A DNA stretch of 64,000 nt from Paulinella micropora (lineage: Eukaryota; Cercozoa; Imbricatea; Euglyphida; Paulinellidae): assembly GCA_019918135.1 (NCBI GenBank), contig WBZZ01006556.1, positions 43,501 to 107,500 of the forward strand, in the 5' to 3' direction. The first letter of the stretch is position 1; every line of letters begins with the position of its first letter. The notes beneath the pieces are model-generated. The model worked only from the letters and a program-made list of their open reading frames with translations. It was not told where the DNA came from and searched no databases. Of the stretch, positions 54,660 through 64,000 are shown piece after piece. The translations under genes were made by a program, and so were the position numbers.

Positions 54660-55349
54660 ATGTCCGAATGGATAATCTTTGTTAAGGCTTACTCCGCCAA
54701 ACATAACATAACCTATGGTGAAGCATTGAAAAAAGCTGGTAAGGCATACAGGAAACAGAAGGGAGGCAATGCGGAGTTGTCGGAGGATGTATACTTGGCT
54801 TCGTCTGAACGAAAAGGTGCGGACGGATGGAAACCAGTCGCAAGCAAAGAAAAATCAACGGTGTATGAAAAAGATGGCAAGGCGATTGTAGCATTTAGGG
54901 GAAGTGCGGATAAGCGAGACTTACTCACAGATGTAGCATTAGTAAAGGGAATATTAAAAAGAACACCAAGATACAAAGAAGAGCAGAAGCTGGTTGACGA
55001 AGTTATAAAGAAATATGGCAAGGATAATGTAGAGCTGACGGGTCATAGCCTTGGAGGAACGATTGCGAAAGATTTAAGTAGGCAGACTGGGGTAAGGGCC
55101 ACTACTTACAACAAAGGTTCTAGCACGAAAGACCTAATTGAAGGAGTGATTGACCGAGTGGCGGTTAGGGTAAATCCGAAAGGTAAGCGGGCGAAGACTG
55201 CGAAGCTAACGACAAACTACCGAACAGCATTTGACCCAGTTTCGTTAATGGGTGCGACGGCGGTAAATACTAAGCTAGTGAAGCCAACGAGGGGTGTTCA
55301 TACAATCAGGAGCTTCAAAGGAAAAGGAGCCAAAAAAATTTATTTATAA
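54660..55349 (+). CDS. Class 3 lipase-like alpha/beta hydrolase of the PLV
   Basis: The 229-residue product has the nucleophile elbow GHSLGGTIAKDL (Ser about 125) and the upstream TVYEKDGKAIVAFRGSADKRD typical of fungal class 3 lipases. A later Asp (AFDPVSLMG) and His (GVHTIRSF) complete a plausible triad. The first 35 residues (SEWIIFVKAYSAKHNITYGEALKKAG in part, ending YRKQKGG) are a short module often found at the start of proteins of large DNA viruses, possibly for virion packaging. A virion lipase could breach the endosomal or nuclear membrane on entry, as phospholipase domains do in some capsids. The frame is intact. Confidence 0.75.
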   Translation: MSEWIIFVKAYSAKHNITYGEALKKAGKAYRKQKGGNAELSEDVYLASSERKGADGWKPVASKEKSTVYEKDGKAIVAFRGSADKRDLLTDVALVKGILKRTPRYKEEQKLVDEVIKKYGKDNVELTGHSLGGTIAKDLSRQTGVRATTYNKGSSTKDLIEGVIDRVAVRVNPKGKRAKTAKLTTNYRTAFDPVSLMGATAVNTKLVKPTRGVHTIRSFKGKGAKKIYL

Positions 55350-55353
55350 TTAT

Positions 55354-58300
55354 TCATAATTCATTTGACAATCCAACATCGTTCAAGCAAGTGGCACGAC
55401 TTAAAGCAACATATAACAAATTCATTGACAGTAGGTCTAGATTTATCCACACTGGTGTTGTTCGGCCTTGTGAGCAGTGGATGGTAGAAGAGAATGTCGG
55501 CTGGATGTCAGCATACGGTTTCTTGTCTGGTATCGTTTTTTTTCTATCAAACTTCTGCTCAATATCGTCAATCGTAATGAATATATGTTCTTTGGTATCC
55601 CTAGTAATAGCGTGAATATCACCATTATGAACTTTTTTTGTATTACAACGAAACACAACCTGATGACCTGTTTTAAGTTGTTTATTTTGTAGCATTTTGT
55701 TATTGCTTTCGTGAATATTGTTGTTAGAGTGGTGTAATATTAAAGGTGGGGTTTTGTCAGTTGGTTTAGGGTGTGGCTTAACTTGCTTATTAAGAGCATC
55801 TAATTCTTCAAGTGTTAGTATATCAGGTAGGCAGTCTTTTGCTTTATGTTGGCTAAGCTCATTACCGCCGACCTTGTAATAGTCTTCTACCTTATTTAAG
55901 ATAGATTGTAGAACTAGGTCTTTGGCCTGTCTGTAATTTGTATCAAGATTTATTTTTGTAAATAGCTTGAAAGTTTTTGACTTGTGGAATGGTTCTGATG
56001 TTGGGTCTGGGCAAGGAAGCTGTGCTAAGTGGCCAAACAAAATAATAGATACACCGCCGAATGGTCTGTTGATTTTGGTATATTTTCTGAGCATATGGTC
56101 CAGACTTTCTAAATTCTTAGATGTAAGCATAGAAACTTCATCAATTGTTATTCTGTGATTAATGGCTTCTTCGCCAACTGGTTTCGGTAGCGGAAGTCTA
56201 TGATATAGCATTGTTAGGATTTTTTGGAGTGTATATTCAGAATTAATAATTTGGCGAGCATTGTGTGTCATAGCGGTTGATAAAGTCTTTTTGTCTTTGA
56301 AATGGGTGTTAGTGTATTTTGACGGCTGACCAGTTAGGTATTTAATCATTTCAGATTTACCCGTTCCAGCTTTGCCGTGAATAAGTAAGAGTTCTTGTTC
56401 GGGTAAAGGTTTGTATTCGTCTTTGGTGCTATAATCTGGAAGAGGGACGTCCTCAAAGGCTGAGAACTCTGGATATTGTTTATTTGGTGTTTCTAAAAAT
56501 TTTTGTAATGGTAGTGTGTCTTTGAAACCGCTATGTCGCTGGTATGTTATCCGCGGTTCGCCATTTATGTAGGAAACGAAGCAAGTCATATTCAATTGCG
56601 GCGCGATGAACTCGTCCTGTTCTTTAACCTCGGGGCGAAATTCTTTTCCTGTCGTCATATATTCGCCTTCGTATGCGATACTGTCTGTATTAGAATATAG
56701 TAAAGTCCGCCCAGTATTTACAAGCTTTAACATTTGGTTATGAAGAACTATCTTTTGGTATGCTAGCACATAGCCAGTTAAATGAGACATTTGAAATATG
56801 CTGTCTGTTGGGTTTGTGTCTTGGTATGTGTAAATCATTCGCTCTGATAGCAGGTCGTCCTTCATTTCAGCGTACCTTTCTTTGTCGTATGGAACTCGTT
56901 TCAGGAACAATAACCTATACCCCTTTTCTTTCATCATAAAATGTATTCGCTCGTTGTATGTTTTTGAAATGGTAGATACTTGCTGAGTTCGGTGTATGTT
57001 CTTGTTCAGAGAGCCTACCAGTAAGTTGGTTGCTTTGGCTAAGGTGTCGTGTTCAAAGCCAGGCTTATCAAAGTAGTAATCTTGCATATTTGTTATGTGT
57101 TCTGTGAAGGTTTTGAAGGGGTTGAAATGGTCGTCTGCTATGTATAATCTCTTAATAAATATCTTAACTCCTTGGTCAAACATATACAACAATGCGGGTA
57201 TTGGTTGGCATTGGGTTCCTTTTGTGGTGTAGCCGTTGAAGAAGGTTGGCACTTTGAGGTGCTTTTGGTCGTAATCAAAAACCGCATACCCGTGTAGAGG
57301 CTTTACCTTATTGTAGTAGTCCTGTGTCATATTTTGGTTTATATTAATTATGTTGCGAGGAGCTGTTGGGTATTCATTGAAGTAAGAAGACATTTCCCCT
57401 AGATTTCCTAACGAAGCATTTGTATAAGCTTTTATCATATCAATCTGGTGTATCTTGCTGGGGTTTTTGGTGTGATGTTTAAAGATATGATGAAATGGTA
57501 TTTGTCCAGATTTCACGTGTCGTAATATATTAGGTTCAGTAATTTGTGTATGGAACTTAGGTTTATGTTTTTCTATGAGACACTCTACAAATAACTGCTT
57601 GAAGTATGATGGCAATGATCAAGCGGGAGTATCCTTAGGAACGAATGATGCGTGTTTGAAACGGTCTAAGCATTTATAGTTTAGTTTGTTTTCTTTATCT
57701 ACTATTCCTACAATGTTTCCAGATTGGTCTGTCATTGAATAGAAATCCTTTCGTTGTAATTCCATTAGGGTTTGGATGTTGTTGAGTTCTTCCTGTGATA
57801 TCCATTTGTTCTCGTATTGGTTCGTAGATATTTTCACATTACTTGCTTCGTGATTAGTAGCATATTGGGGTCGTGGCTCTGGTATGTTTTCGTTAATATC
57901 ATATAATAGCTCAATTGATTTTATGTGTTGGATACAAACGTCTTTTTGTTTTCCTTGTATTAATGTGGCGTGATAATCATTACATCTGATTATTATCTGT
58001 TTTGGGTATTCCTTAGTAGATGCTCGCCACAGTATATTCATACCATCAAATACATAAATCCTACATCGGATAAAGTCTTCCATTTCGTCAATGTCCTTTG
58101 CTGTGGCATATTTGACATCCTTAAAGCGGTCTAGTATCACACTATCTCGTTTTCGTTTTCTGTTGTTTGGGTTTGGAAAGTCTTTCATAATACATTCTAG
58201 CACACAGTTTATTTCACCCTGTGCCATTGGTATGATAATATGATTTAGCGGATTAACTTGGTCAATTGTAATAACTTTAAGGTCTTTGTCTTCCCTTTGT

Positions 58301-58659
58301 TCGTAAAACCTTGCTTGTAGTTCTACAAAGTTTCTAACAGTATTTATTGTTCGCTTCAATACGTTAGCTTGGTATATTCCTCTAACTGGTCCGTGATATC
58401 CTTCATAATCCAGATGGACGAGATAACTTGTATTTGGGTTTAGCTGTTGGAGACGAGCTTCCCATCCTGGGGCATATGGTATAACGAGTGAGCCTTGTCT
58501 GCCGACGAGTTCGGGGTGGTAATTTGTTAATCTGTTTATAAGTCGCAGGGCGGTTGGAGTTGTAATGAGATACCATCTTCTTTTGCCTCTTTCTCTGATG
58601 TAGTCTCCTCGTTGCTCAATATTGTAGAGAGGAAATAGTTCTGGTTGGTATTGGTCCAT
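55354..58659 (-). CDS. PLV replicase: B-type polymerase palm fused to SF1 helicase, with in-frame TGA
   Basis: From the ATG at 58659 the frame runs 1102 codons, interrupted only by TGA at 57619-57621 (codon 347). The part before it has 'GEINCVLECIMKDF' and further sequence like the N-terminal domains of some viral and fungal-element B-type polymerases. After it come motif A (IDMIKAYTNAS), motif B (KATNLLVGSLNK) and motif C (YSNTDSIAY, Asn for the usual first Asp). A Pif1-like superfamily 1 helicase follows: GKAGTGKS, ITIDEVSML, FGHLAQLPC, HCSQGRTTP and YVALSRAT. It would replicate the PLV genome. No ATG opens the part after the TGA. Other minus-strand PLV genes here use TGA as a stop, so it is probably a nonsense mutation or a readthrough site. 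No exonuclease motifs are clear. Confidence 0.75.
57619..57621 (-). other. In-frame TGA in the replicase gene
   Basis: The context is CCC GCT TGA TCA TTG on the minus strand. Codons on both sides are in the same frame and homologous in style to one continuous protein. No splice sites that would remove it are evident. Confidence 0.8.
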
Positions 58660-58771
58660 TGTATATAGATAGGCAGGATAAATTTTTTGAAAAATAATTA
58701 TTTAATGCTTTACATATATTTTATGGATGTGTTTAGATGTAAAATATTTTACCGATAAAAAAAATTGTTGA

Positions 58772-58975
58772 TTAATTTGACTTGCTCAGTCGCTCTTCTA
58801 ACTCCTGTATCTTCTTTTTGTATTCTTCTATATCTTGTGTATATTGTATTAACTTCTGTGCTTTGGTTCGCCGTTCTTCGTTTAATCTAGCTTTATTACG
58901 GTAATAGTATGCGAGAGCTTTCTCATTATTCCTTTTTCTCCTTTCGTCTCCTTCGTATATCTTTGGTCGTGGCAT
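58772..58975 (-). CDS. Small basic coiled-coil PLV protein (bZIP-like)
   Basis: The 67-residue product starts MPRPKIYEGDERRKRNNEKA and has a basic region followed by heptad-patterned residues (LIQYTQDIEEYKKKIQELEERL). The layout resembles a basic-leucine-zipper DNA-binding protein, though it is very short. It is the outermost gene at the right edge of the PLV, on the replicase strand. It may regulate early expression. Its ATG follows TACATATATATAAA directly. Confidence 0.55.
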   Translation of the reverse strand: MPRPKIYEGDERRKRNNEKALAYYYRNKARLNEERRTKAQKLIQYTQDIEEYKKKIQELEERLSKSN

Positions 58976-59649
58976 TTTATATATATGTAATATTATTTTT
59001 TATAAATGTAAAATAATTTAGTATTTGTAAAAACGGGGGATAATGTTGTTATCTCTTAATAAGACAGACTTTGTAAACAATGGCAAACAATAGGGAAATT
59101 AAAATGGGAAGGGGGAGTGGGGCCTTAGAAACACTCCCCCTTTCCTCCCTTGTTTTTTTAAGGACTTACTAAGACTGGTGAGGTAGGTAAAGGAAAGAGG
59201 GCAGCTGCTGTTTCGGGCATTGGCCGCTGACCCGGCGATTTTGGCGAGCTGGTCGTGCACAGCGGGGGCGGGCAGAAAAATGTTTTTTTGGGAGGGGGCC
59301 GGAAATATTTTTTTTGGGGAAGGCCCGGAGGGGGAAAAAATTTTTTTTGGGGAAGCCCGGAGGGGGGGAAAAAATCCCCCGGGAAAAAATTTCCCACAAA
59401 AAAATTCCCCCCCCCCACAAAAAAATTCCTCCCGGAGGAATTTCGGGGAGGGAAACAAACAATCACGAGTCATCCTTGGTGATCCATCATTTTCTTTGTC
59501 CCATTCCCTCGGAGTCCCGAATCCTGTTCACCCATCGCTCTTTTTCTTTTCGGCTTGCCCCCTCTCCCGCATCTTCTCTTTCCCCCCGGCCCTGTCTTTT
59601 TTTTGTTTGCCTCTCCCAATCCGTCCATATTTCACCCCTTTCCTCGTCT

Positions 59650-59655
<6 letters not shown>
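58976..59655. other. Right PLV edge and G/C homopolymer flank
   Basis: AT-rich PLV DNA ends near 59.06-59.1 kb. It is followed by a unique stretch with CCGCTGACCCGGCGATTTTGG (about 59223-59243), which recurs near 63296, and by a block of alternating G/C homopolymers and A/T runs (59270-59450) such as TTTTTTTTGGGGAAGCCCGG. CT-rich DNA runs to 59650. No gene is supported. Confidence 0.6.

Positions 59656-59692
<37 letters not shown>
59656..59692. repeat. (GA)n microsatellite
   Basis: An uninterrupted run of GA dinucleotides. Confidence 0.95.
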
Positions 59693-59696
<4 letters not shown>

Positions 59697-59699
59697 CAT

Positions 59700-60232
59700 A
59701 TGTTACATACATACACGCACACACATACACAAACACCAACACACACACATACACACACGCTCGCACCCACACTCACACACACACACACACACACACACTC
59801 AAGCCCACACACACTCTCACACACACACACACACTCAAATTTTACCTTGGCTTGTTGGCGCCCCATGTAGTTCATATTGTTGCTTGGTAAGCTTCGTCTA
59901 AGTAGACTAGTGCCCACCAGGGATCCCAGCAAAGCCCAACCATCACACTCGTTTGGATCCGTGCTTTCGGTCACGGATATACACATACACAAACACACAA
60001 ACACACCAACACACAAATAATGCATACATACACACTCACATACAGAGACACTACACACACAACAAAGAAAAACACGAAGACAAACACAAACACACCAACA
60101 CACACACGCACACACTCACGCCTACAGACACCGACACACATACACACCAGAAGACATACATACCCACATAATACATACGTACATATGTTAAATAGATACA
60201 TGCACACACTTACACAAACACCTACACACACA

Positions 60233-60266
<34 letters not shown>

Positions 60267-60268
60267 CG

Positions 60269-60308
<40 letters not shown>

Positions 60309-60354
60309 CACACACACACAAACACCAACACACACACATACACACACACTTAAG

Positions 60355-60393
<39 letters not shown>

Positions 60394-60655
60394 GCTCACA
60401 CACACACACAAACACCAACAAATACAGACACACACACACACACACCATACATACATACATACATGCAGAATACACATAAACACATTAAATAATACATACA
60501 TACACACACACACGCACACGCACACACACTCATAACACAAGCACAAACACACAGACACAAACACAAACACACAGACACAAACACAGACACAAACACAATA
60601 CATACATACATACATACAATACATGCATGCAAGATACATGCAAGACATACATTTT
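59700..60655. repeat. (CA)n-rich microsatellite block
   Basis: Imperfect CA repeats interrupted by TACA, AAACACAA and CACTC. A unique 130-base island (about 59835-59965) lies inside. Long open frames of Thr/His or Cys/Val across it are low-complexity artefacts. Confidence 0.95.
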
Positions 60656-61012
60656 TGTATTCTGTATATACCTAATTATATATATAATTCCTCTGTATAT
60701 TCAGTTTTTTTGTTGTAAAGACTGTTGCTTGCTCTGTGGTTGGCTAGAATGAGATTTGAGACGACGACCAGCGCGCAGGCCCGGACCAACAGGAAGCAGC
60801 GCAACATCGGGAACCTGGCGAAGGGAGCTTGCGGACCTTGCCCGGTCGCCTGCCGTTCGCAGGGCAGCAGGAACAGCTCTAAAGCGCACGCGTGCCTCGC
60901 GCGAGCACCTGCACTGGCCTCTGAACAGGCGCAGGACGGGGACTCGAGGGCTTTGGCCGATGCGTTGGTCCGGCCTTGCCGGAAACCAGAGCCAGACCAG
61001 GAATGTGTACAT
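60656..61012. other. Unique GC-rich island, no gene assigned
   Basis: After a TATATATAATTC stretch the sequence is complex and GC-rich. Open frames exist in several phases but none shows a domain or a conserved pattern. Confidence 0.4.
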
Positions 61013-61113
61013 ATGTATGTATGTATTGTGTGGGTGTGTCTGTGTGTGTGTGAGCGAGGGTGTGCGTGTATGTGTGTATGCATGTGTGTGTGTATGTGTG
61101 TATGTGTGCGCGC

Positions 61114-61144
<31 letters not shown>

Positions 61145-61145
61145 G
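61013..61145. repeat. (TG)n microsatellite
   Basis: TG repeats with GTATG and GTGCGCGCG interruptions, the complement of the (CA)n type seen upstream. Confidence 0.95.
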
Positions 61146-61660
61146 GCTGCAGGAGCGTCCAGCTGTGCTCTGCTGCTATCCTACCTTATGCACATCCAGC
61201 TGTGCTGCTCCTTACCTCGTGCCACATGCCTGGATAGCGACCCGCCGGTAGCGCCTATGAGTCCGATCATGCCAGACAAGCAGCCGGCCGATGGTGCCTG
61301 CCTCCTGCTTGTGCTATCTTCCGTCAGAGCTAGTGCCTCTCCCTCTGGCGCGCACACTCACGCCGCTGCGGACTGCAAGTATCTGAAGAAAAAAGCATGT
61401 TCTGTCACAGTGTATTGTTCTTAATTTTGTTTGTCAACTGTGCTAGGCTTTGCAAATGCCACGCTACAGCTACTCCTTCCAACGTATGGTTCGCGCCCTG
61501 TCCCTCGCGCTACTCAATTTAGGCTATGGCTGACGTCGGAGACCCGGGGTGACGACTACCAGTGGCACAAGACGAGACGCAGCATGCAGGTAAGTCGGTT
61601 AGTCGGCTGTAGCACCCCGCCCCACCCCCCCCCCCCCCCCCCCCACCCCCCGGTCCGTCC
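61146..61660 (+). other. Possible host exon sequence ending at a splice donor
   Basis: The sequence is complex. At 61589/61590 it contains a perfect eukaryotic 5' splice site, CATGCAG|GTAAGTC, preceded by a frame encoding 'RLWLTSETRGDDYQWHKTRRSMQ' in part. A poly-C run (about 61627-61645) follows in the would-be intron. I cannot identify the gene. Confidence 0.3.
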
Positions 61661-62014
61661 GTCCGAAAGAAAAGAAAGAACAAACAACAGAGTTCCAGGA
61701 GATCTTGATAAAAATGACGTCAAAGAATGAGGTAGTTAAAAAAATTTCAGTGAAAAGCGAAGATATTTTCAATAAATTTTTGAGGTTGATCACTGTCAAG
61801 TGGCAACTTATGATGCTCTGGAAAGTAATCATGCTATGAAAATTTATTGCAGGAGCCAGGAAGTATTACTAATACAGCCTAGGATATTAAGTGTCAAAGT
61901 CAACAATCAAATTCACTTTGACAATGAGAATTCAAATTAGTGCAATTCAACGGTAGCATCAGTGTAATAATATTATTAAGTTAAACTTGTATTGAGAACC
62001 AGTGGTAATAACTT
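61661..62014. other. AT-rich DNA, no gene seen
   Basis: Ordinary AT-rich sequence with no long frame or repeat identified. Confidence 0.4.
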
Positions 62015-62750
62015 TATCCCTTAACCGGGCGAGCGCCACATTTGTGGATCATTGCCACAATTGTGGCAGTGTTTTTCAAACTGAATAAAACATGATCATC
62101 ATTTCTCAACGTAATATTACTGACGACATTCAAGAGAAAAAAAAAAAATAGTTTTTCGATTTTGGTTGGAATTTTAATTTTGGTTGGAATTTCGATTTTG
62201 GTTGGAAATTTGATTTTTTCAAATTAACGGCTATATTCGTCCGCAAAATATCGTGAATTTTCGCGAAATGTTACCGTTAAATTGGAAAATTTGAATTTTT
62301 GCCACAAAAATGAAAAACTGACACAAAATTAAAATTCCAACCAAAATCGAAAAACTTTTTTTTTTTCTCTTGAATGTCGTCAGTAATAATACTGAAATAA
62401 GCGGCTTGATATTAATATTTCAAGACATGCTCAGTGAAGTCTATTAATATCGATACGTCAAGGTACGGAGGTAAAATCTCAAGTTATCGGGAAGTGACTT
62501 AGTTAACATTGTTATATATCAAAAATAGGTGCCAGTTGAACGCGAGGATCCTAGTCATGGCCACAAATGTGGCAGTGTTTTTCAAACTGAATAAAATCAT
62601 CATTTCTCAACGTAGTAATACTGAAATAAGTTGGATATTAATATTTCAAGACATGCTCTATCGATACGTCAAGGTACGGAGGTAAAATCTTATCTGGAAG
62701 TGACTTAGTTATGTTATCAAAAAATAAAATCGTCGCTCCAGCGCGAGCCA
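62015..62750. repeat. Diverged direct repeat, one copy holding a MITE
   Basis: Two adjacent copies of about 190 bases (62015-62115 plus 62389-62550, and 62556-62745) share GTGGCAGTGTTTTTCAAACT, TGATATTAATATTTCAAGAC-type sequence, CGATACGTCAAGGTACGGAG and GGAAGTGACTTAGTTA. The first copy is interrupted by the 270-base MITE; the second is an empty site. Confidence 0.8.
62117..62386. mobile_element. Tc1/mariner-type MITE (270 bp)
   Basis: Inverted termini TTACTGACGACATTCAAGAG extend inward for about 70 bases with few mismatches, including AAAATCGAAAAAC and CCAACC tracts. A TA lies on each side (62115-62116 and 62387-62388). The paralogous segment at about 62612-62625 lacks the element and has a single TA, which supports a TA target-site duplication. 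It has no coding capacity, so it would be moved by a transposase elsewhere. Confidence 0.8.
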
Positions 62751-62950
62751 GGATGCACCCACTTAATGGTTCATTAAAATGACCTTTGACGTTATTGATG
62801 AGCGGTTTTTTTTCATAGTTCGCTTAAATATGACAGAAGTAATTATTACAAACAAAGTACTGCTAATATTGCCACATTTGACTAAGGCGAATGGTAGCAG
62901 AGAGAAAAAAAAACCACCACGAGCGCAAGAAATTGTTTGGTCGCTAACCC
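62751..62950. other. AT-rich DNA, no gene seen
   Basis: Ordinary AT-rich sequence; a GAGAGAAAAAAAAACCACC stretch marks its end. Confidence 0.35.
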
Positions 62951-63850
62951 GTCGAATTCAGCGCCCTATCCTTGCATAACTATTTCGCGCGAAAGGAATT
63001 TTACCGAATCTTGCGTGCGTTGGGTTTTTCAGATAGAACAAAAAATTCTCGTCGGCCGCCAAGGAAGTTTTCCCCCGAAGTTGGGCGAAGGCCGGGGGGA
63101 GGGAGGGGGGGGGGAGGGAGAGAAAAATTTGTTTCCCTGATTTTCGGGGGAAGGCCGTTGTGGGTTGGGGGGGGGGGGGGGGGGGGGGGGGCGAAAAAAC
63201 TCAGACCCCCGAATTCTCCCATTTCCCGAGGGGTGGGCGGGAGATGGTGTAAGGGGAAAAAAATCACGAAGAGCGAAGAAGAAAATATCGTTTGGCCGCT
63301 GACCCGGCGACTTAGACGAGCTGGTCGTGCGCAACGGACTGTTTGGCGTGAAGGAATTCAACCGAATCTTGCGTGGATTGGGATGTTTGGATTTTTCACG
63401 CGCCACTTGTGACCCCGACCATAGAAGAAAAAAAAAATGTTCGTCCTCGGCCTCCAAATTTTTCTCCTTGATTTTTTGGGGAGGGCCGGGGGGGGGGGGG
63501 GGGGGGGCAGAAAATTTTGTTCCTTCATTTTTTGGGGAGGGCCGGGGGGGGGGGGGGGGCCAGAAAGATTTGTTCCTTGATTTTTGGTGGAGGGCCCGGG
63601 GGGGGGGGGGGGCAGAAAAATTTGTTCCTTGATTTTTGGAGGAGGGCCCGGGGGGCGGGGGGGGGGGGGGGGGGGGGGGGTGGTGTCAGGGGGGAGCGAA
63701 AAAGTCGAATTTAGCGCCCTATCCGTGCATAACTATCTCGCGCGAAAGGAATTTTACCGAATCTTGCGTGCGTTGGGTTTTTCAGATAGAACAAAACATT
63801 CTCATCGGCAAGTTTTCCCCCGAAGTTGGGTGAAGGCCGGGGGGAGGGGG
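62951..63850. repeat. Direct repeat with exon-like peptide pattern
   Basis: 62957-63080 and 63711-63835 are nearly identical (GCGCGAAAGGAATTTTACCG, then AATCTTGCGTGCGTTGGGTT). In one frame both read 'HNYFARKEFYRILRALGF' or the like. A third, diverged relative at 63290-63390 reads 'NGLFGVKEFNRILRGLG'. The shared pattern KEF-x-RILR-x-LG suggests copied pieces of a coding exon. No intact gene is present. Confidence 0.55.
63455..63660. repeat. Tandem G-rich repeat
   Basis: About four units of 60-65 bases, each TTTGTTCCTTGATTTTTGG followed by GGAGGGCC and a run of 12-20 G. The long G runs may form G-quadruplexes and are prone to length errors. Confidence 0.75.
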
Positions 63851-64000
63851 GAGGAGGGGAGGGGGGGGGGGGGCCGCAAAAAATTCAGACCCCCAAATTC
63901 TCCCATTCCCCGAGGGGAAAGGGGGGGGGGGGGGAGGAAGGGGGGGGGGAGGAGGGGGGGGCGCAAAAAATTCAGACCCTCGGCCGCCAAAAAATTATTT
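63836..64000. other. G-rich low-complexity end of window
   Basis: G-rich DNA with two copies of AAAAAATTCAGACCC (about 63877 and 63965), the second followed by the window end. A further copy is near 63195 (ACTCAGACCCCCGAATTCTC). No gene is seen. Confidence 0.5.

Larger units (their letters stand above)
45180..59080. mobile_element. Integrated Polinton-like virus (PLV)
   Basis: A 14-kb AT-rich block carries the morphogenesis set of the PLV/virophage world: packaging ATPase, adenain-like protease, penton-like protein, major capsid protein, fibre proteins, and a replicase. Morphogenesis genes are on the plus strand (45.1-53.5 kb) and the replicase on the minus strand. The edges are defined by composition: the left edge lies inside the S74 gene and the right edge near 59.0-59.1 kb, where G/C-rich DNA resumes. 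I found no terminal inverted repeats or target-site duplication by eye, and no integrase gene, so it may be a truncated or decaying provirus. Confidence 0.85.

Noticed and set aside
55354-58659. TGA reassigned to tryptophan in the PLV
   Set aside because: The minus-strand genes at 54124, 54338 and the replicase itself end in TGA, and TGG is used for Trp, so reassignment is unlikely.
45180-59080. Terminal inverted repeats of the PLV
   Set aside because: I compared the two edges by eye and found no convincing inverted repeat; a dot plot is needed.
59700-60650. Long open frames of His/Thr or Val/Cys
   Set aside because: They are translations of CA/TG microsatellites and have no domain or composition of a protein.
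63100-64000. Gly-rich and Pro-rich frames near the window end
   Set aside because: They are translations of long G or C runs.
1-64000. tRNA or rRNA genes
   Set aside because: I saw no cloverleaf-compatible or rRNA-like sequence; a covariance-model scan was not possible.

Overview
The window is a mosaic of three kinds of DNA. From 1 to about 45.2 kb it is GC-rich DNA of eukaryotic or giant-virus type. Its genes include F-box, leucine-rich-repeat, RING-H2, MYND and Sel1 proteins, protein-kinase-like folds, an HNH nuclease, a UL52-type primase, a relic of a herpes-origin-binding-type helicase, an integrin-like FG-GAP protein, a BspA-like surface protein and a GH88/105-type glycosidase. At least one gene has a convincing 70-nt spliceosomal intron, so the DNA is expressed in a nucleus. 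This gene content resembles large nucleocytoviruses or an endogenised giant-virus region, but no capsid, RNA polymerase or packaging gene of such a virus lies in this part, so a protist nuclear genome cannot be excluded.

From about 45.2 to 59.1 kb the composition turns AT-rich. A nearly complete Polinton-like virus (PLV) occupies this stretch: packaging ATPase, adenain-type protease, penton-like and major capsid proteins, an S74-type fibre tip, a fibre-like protein, a lipase, nuclease-like proteins and a polymerase-helicase replicase. From about 59.1 to 64 kb the DNA looks like ordinary eukaryotic chromosome: (GA)n, (CA)n and (TG)n microsatellites, homopolymer G/C tracts, a Tc1/mariner-type MITE with an empty-site paralogue, and repeated exon-like segments.

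Layout. The window opens with the 5' part of a Sel1-repeat gene. About 13 kb of composite non-coding repeats follow (0.8-9.4 and 11.1-15.0 kb), built from recurring blocks: a gene 3'-end motif, a 'TACACCGGCGAAGCGCGCC' block, a block with a Kozak-context ATG, a 'GTTTGCACGCGCAAAC' hairpin block and a 'ACAAACAAAATAAATACATG' block. Among them lie decayed kinase-like and NHL genes. From 16 to 45 kb genes are denser, and many have a frameshift or exist as partial copies: the HNH gene, the FG-GAP gene, F-box genes and a family with C-x2-C motifs. G/C-rich hairpins sit between many genes, and one has inserted into a kinase-like gene.

The standout gene is the small minus-strand gene at 44495-44884. 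Its product starts with an almost exact copy of the histone H3 tail (ARTKQTAR, then a Thr in place of Lys9, then STGG), followed by a basic nuclear-localisation-like stretch and a helical, non-histone domain. It is divergent from the gene whose coding sequence crosses into the PLV. Next in interest are the PLV itself, with an in-frame TGA in its replicase and a gene chimeric with the flank, the short hairpin mini-elements, and the intron-bearing HNH gene with its decayed duplicate.
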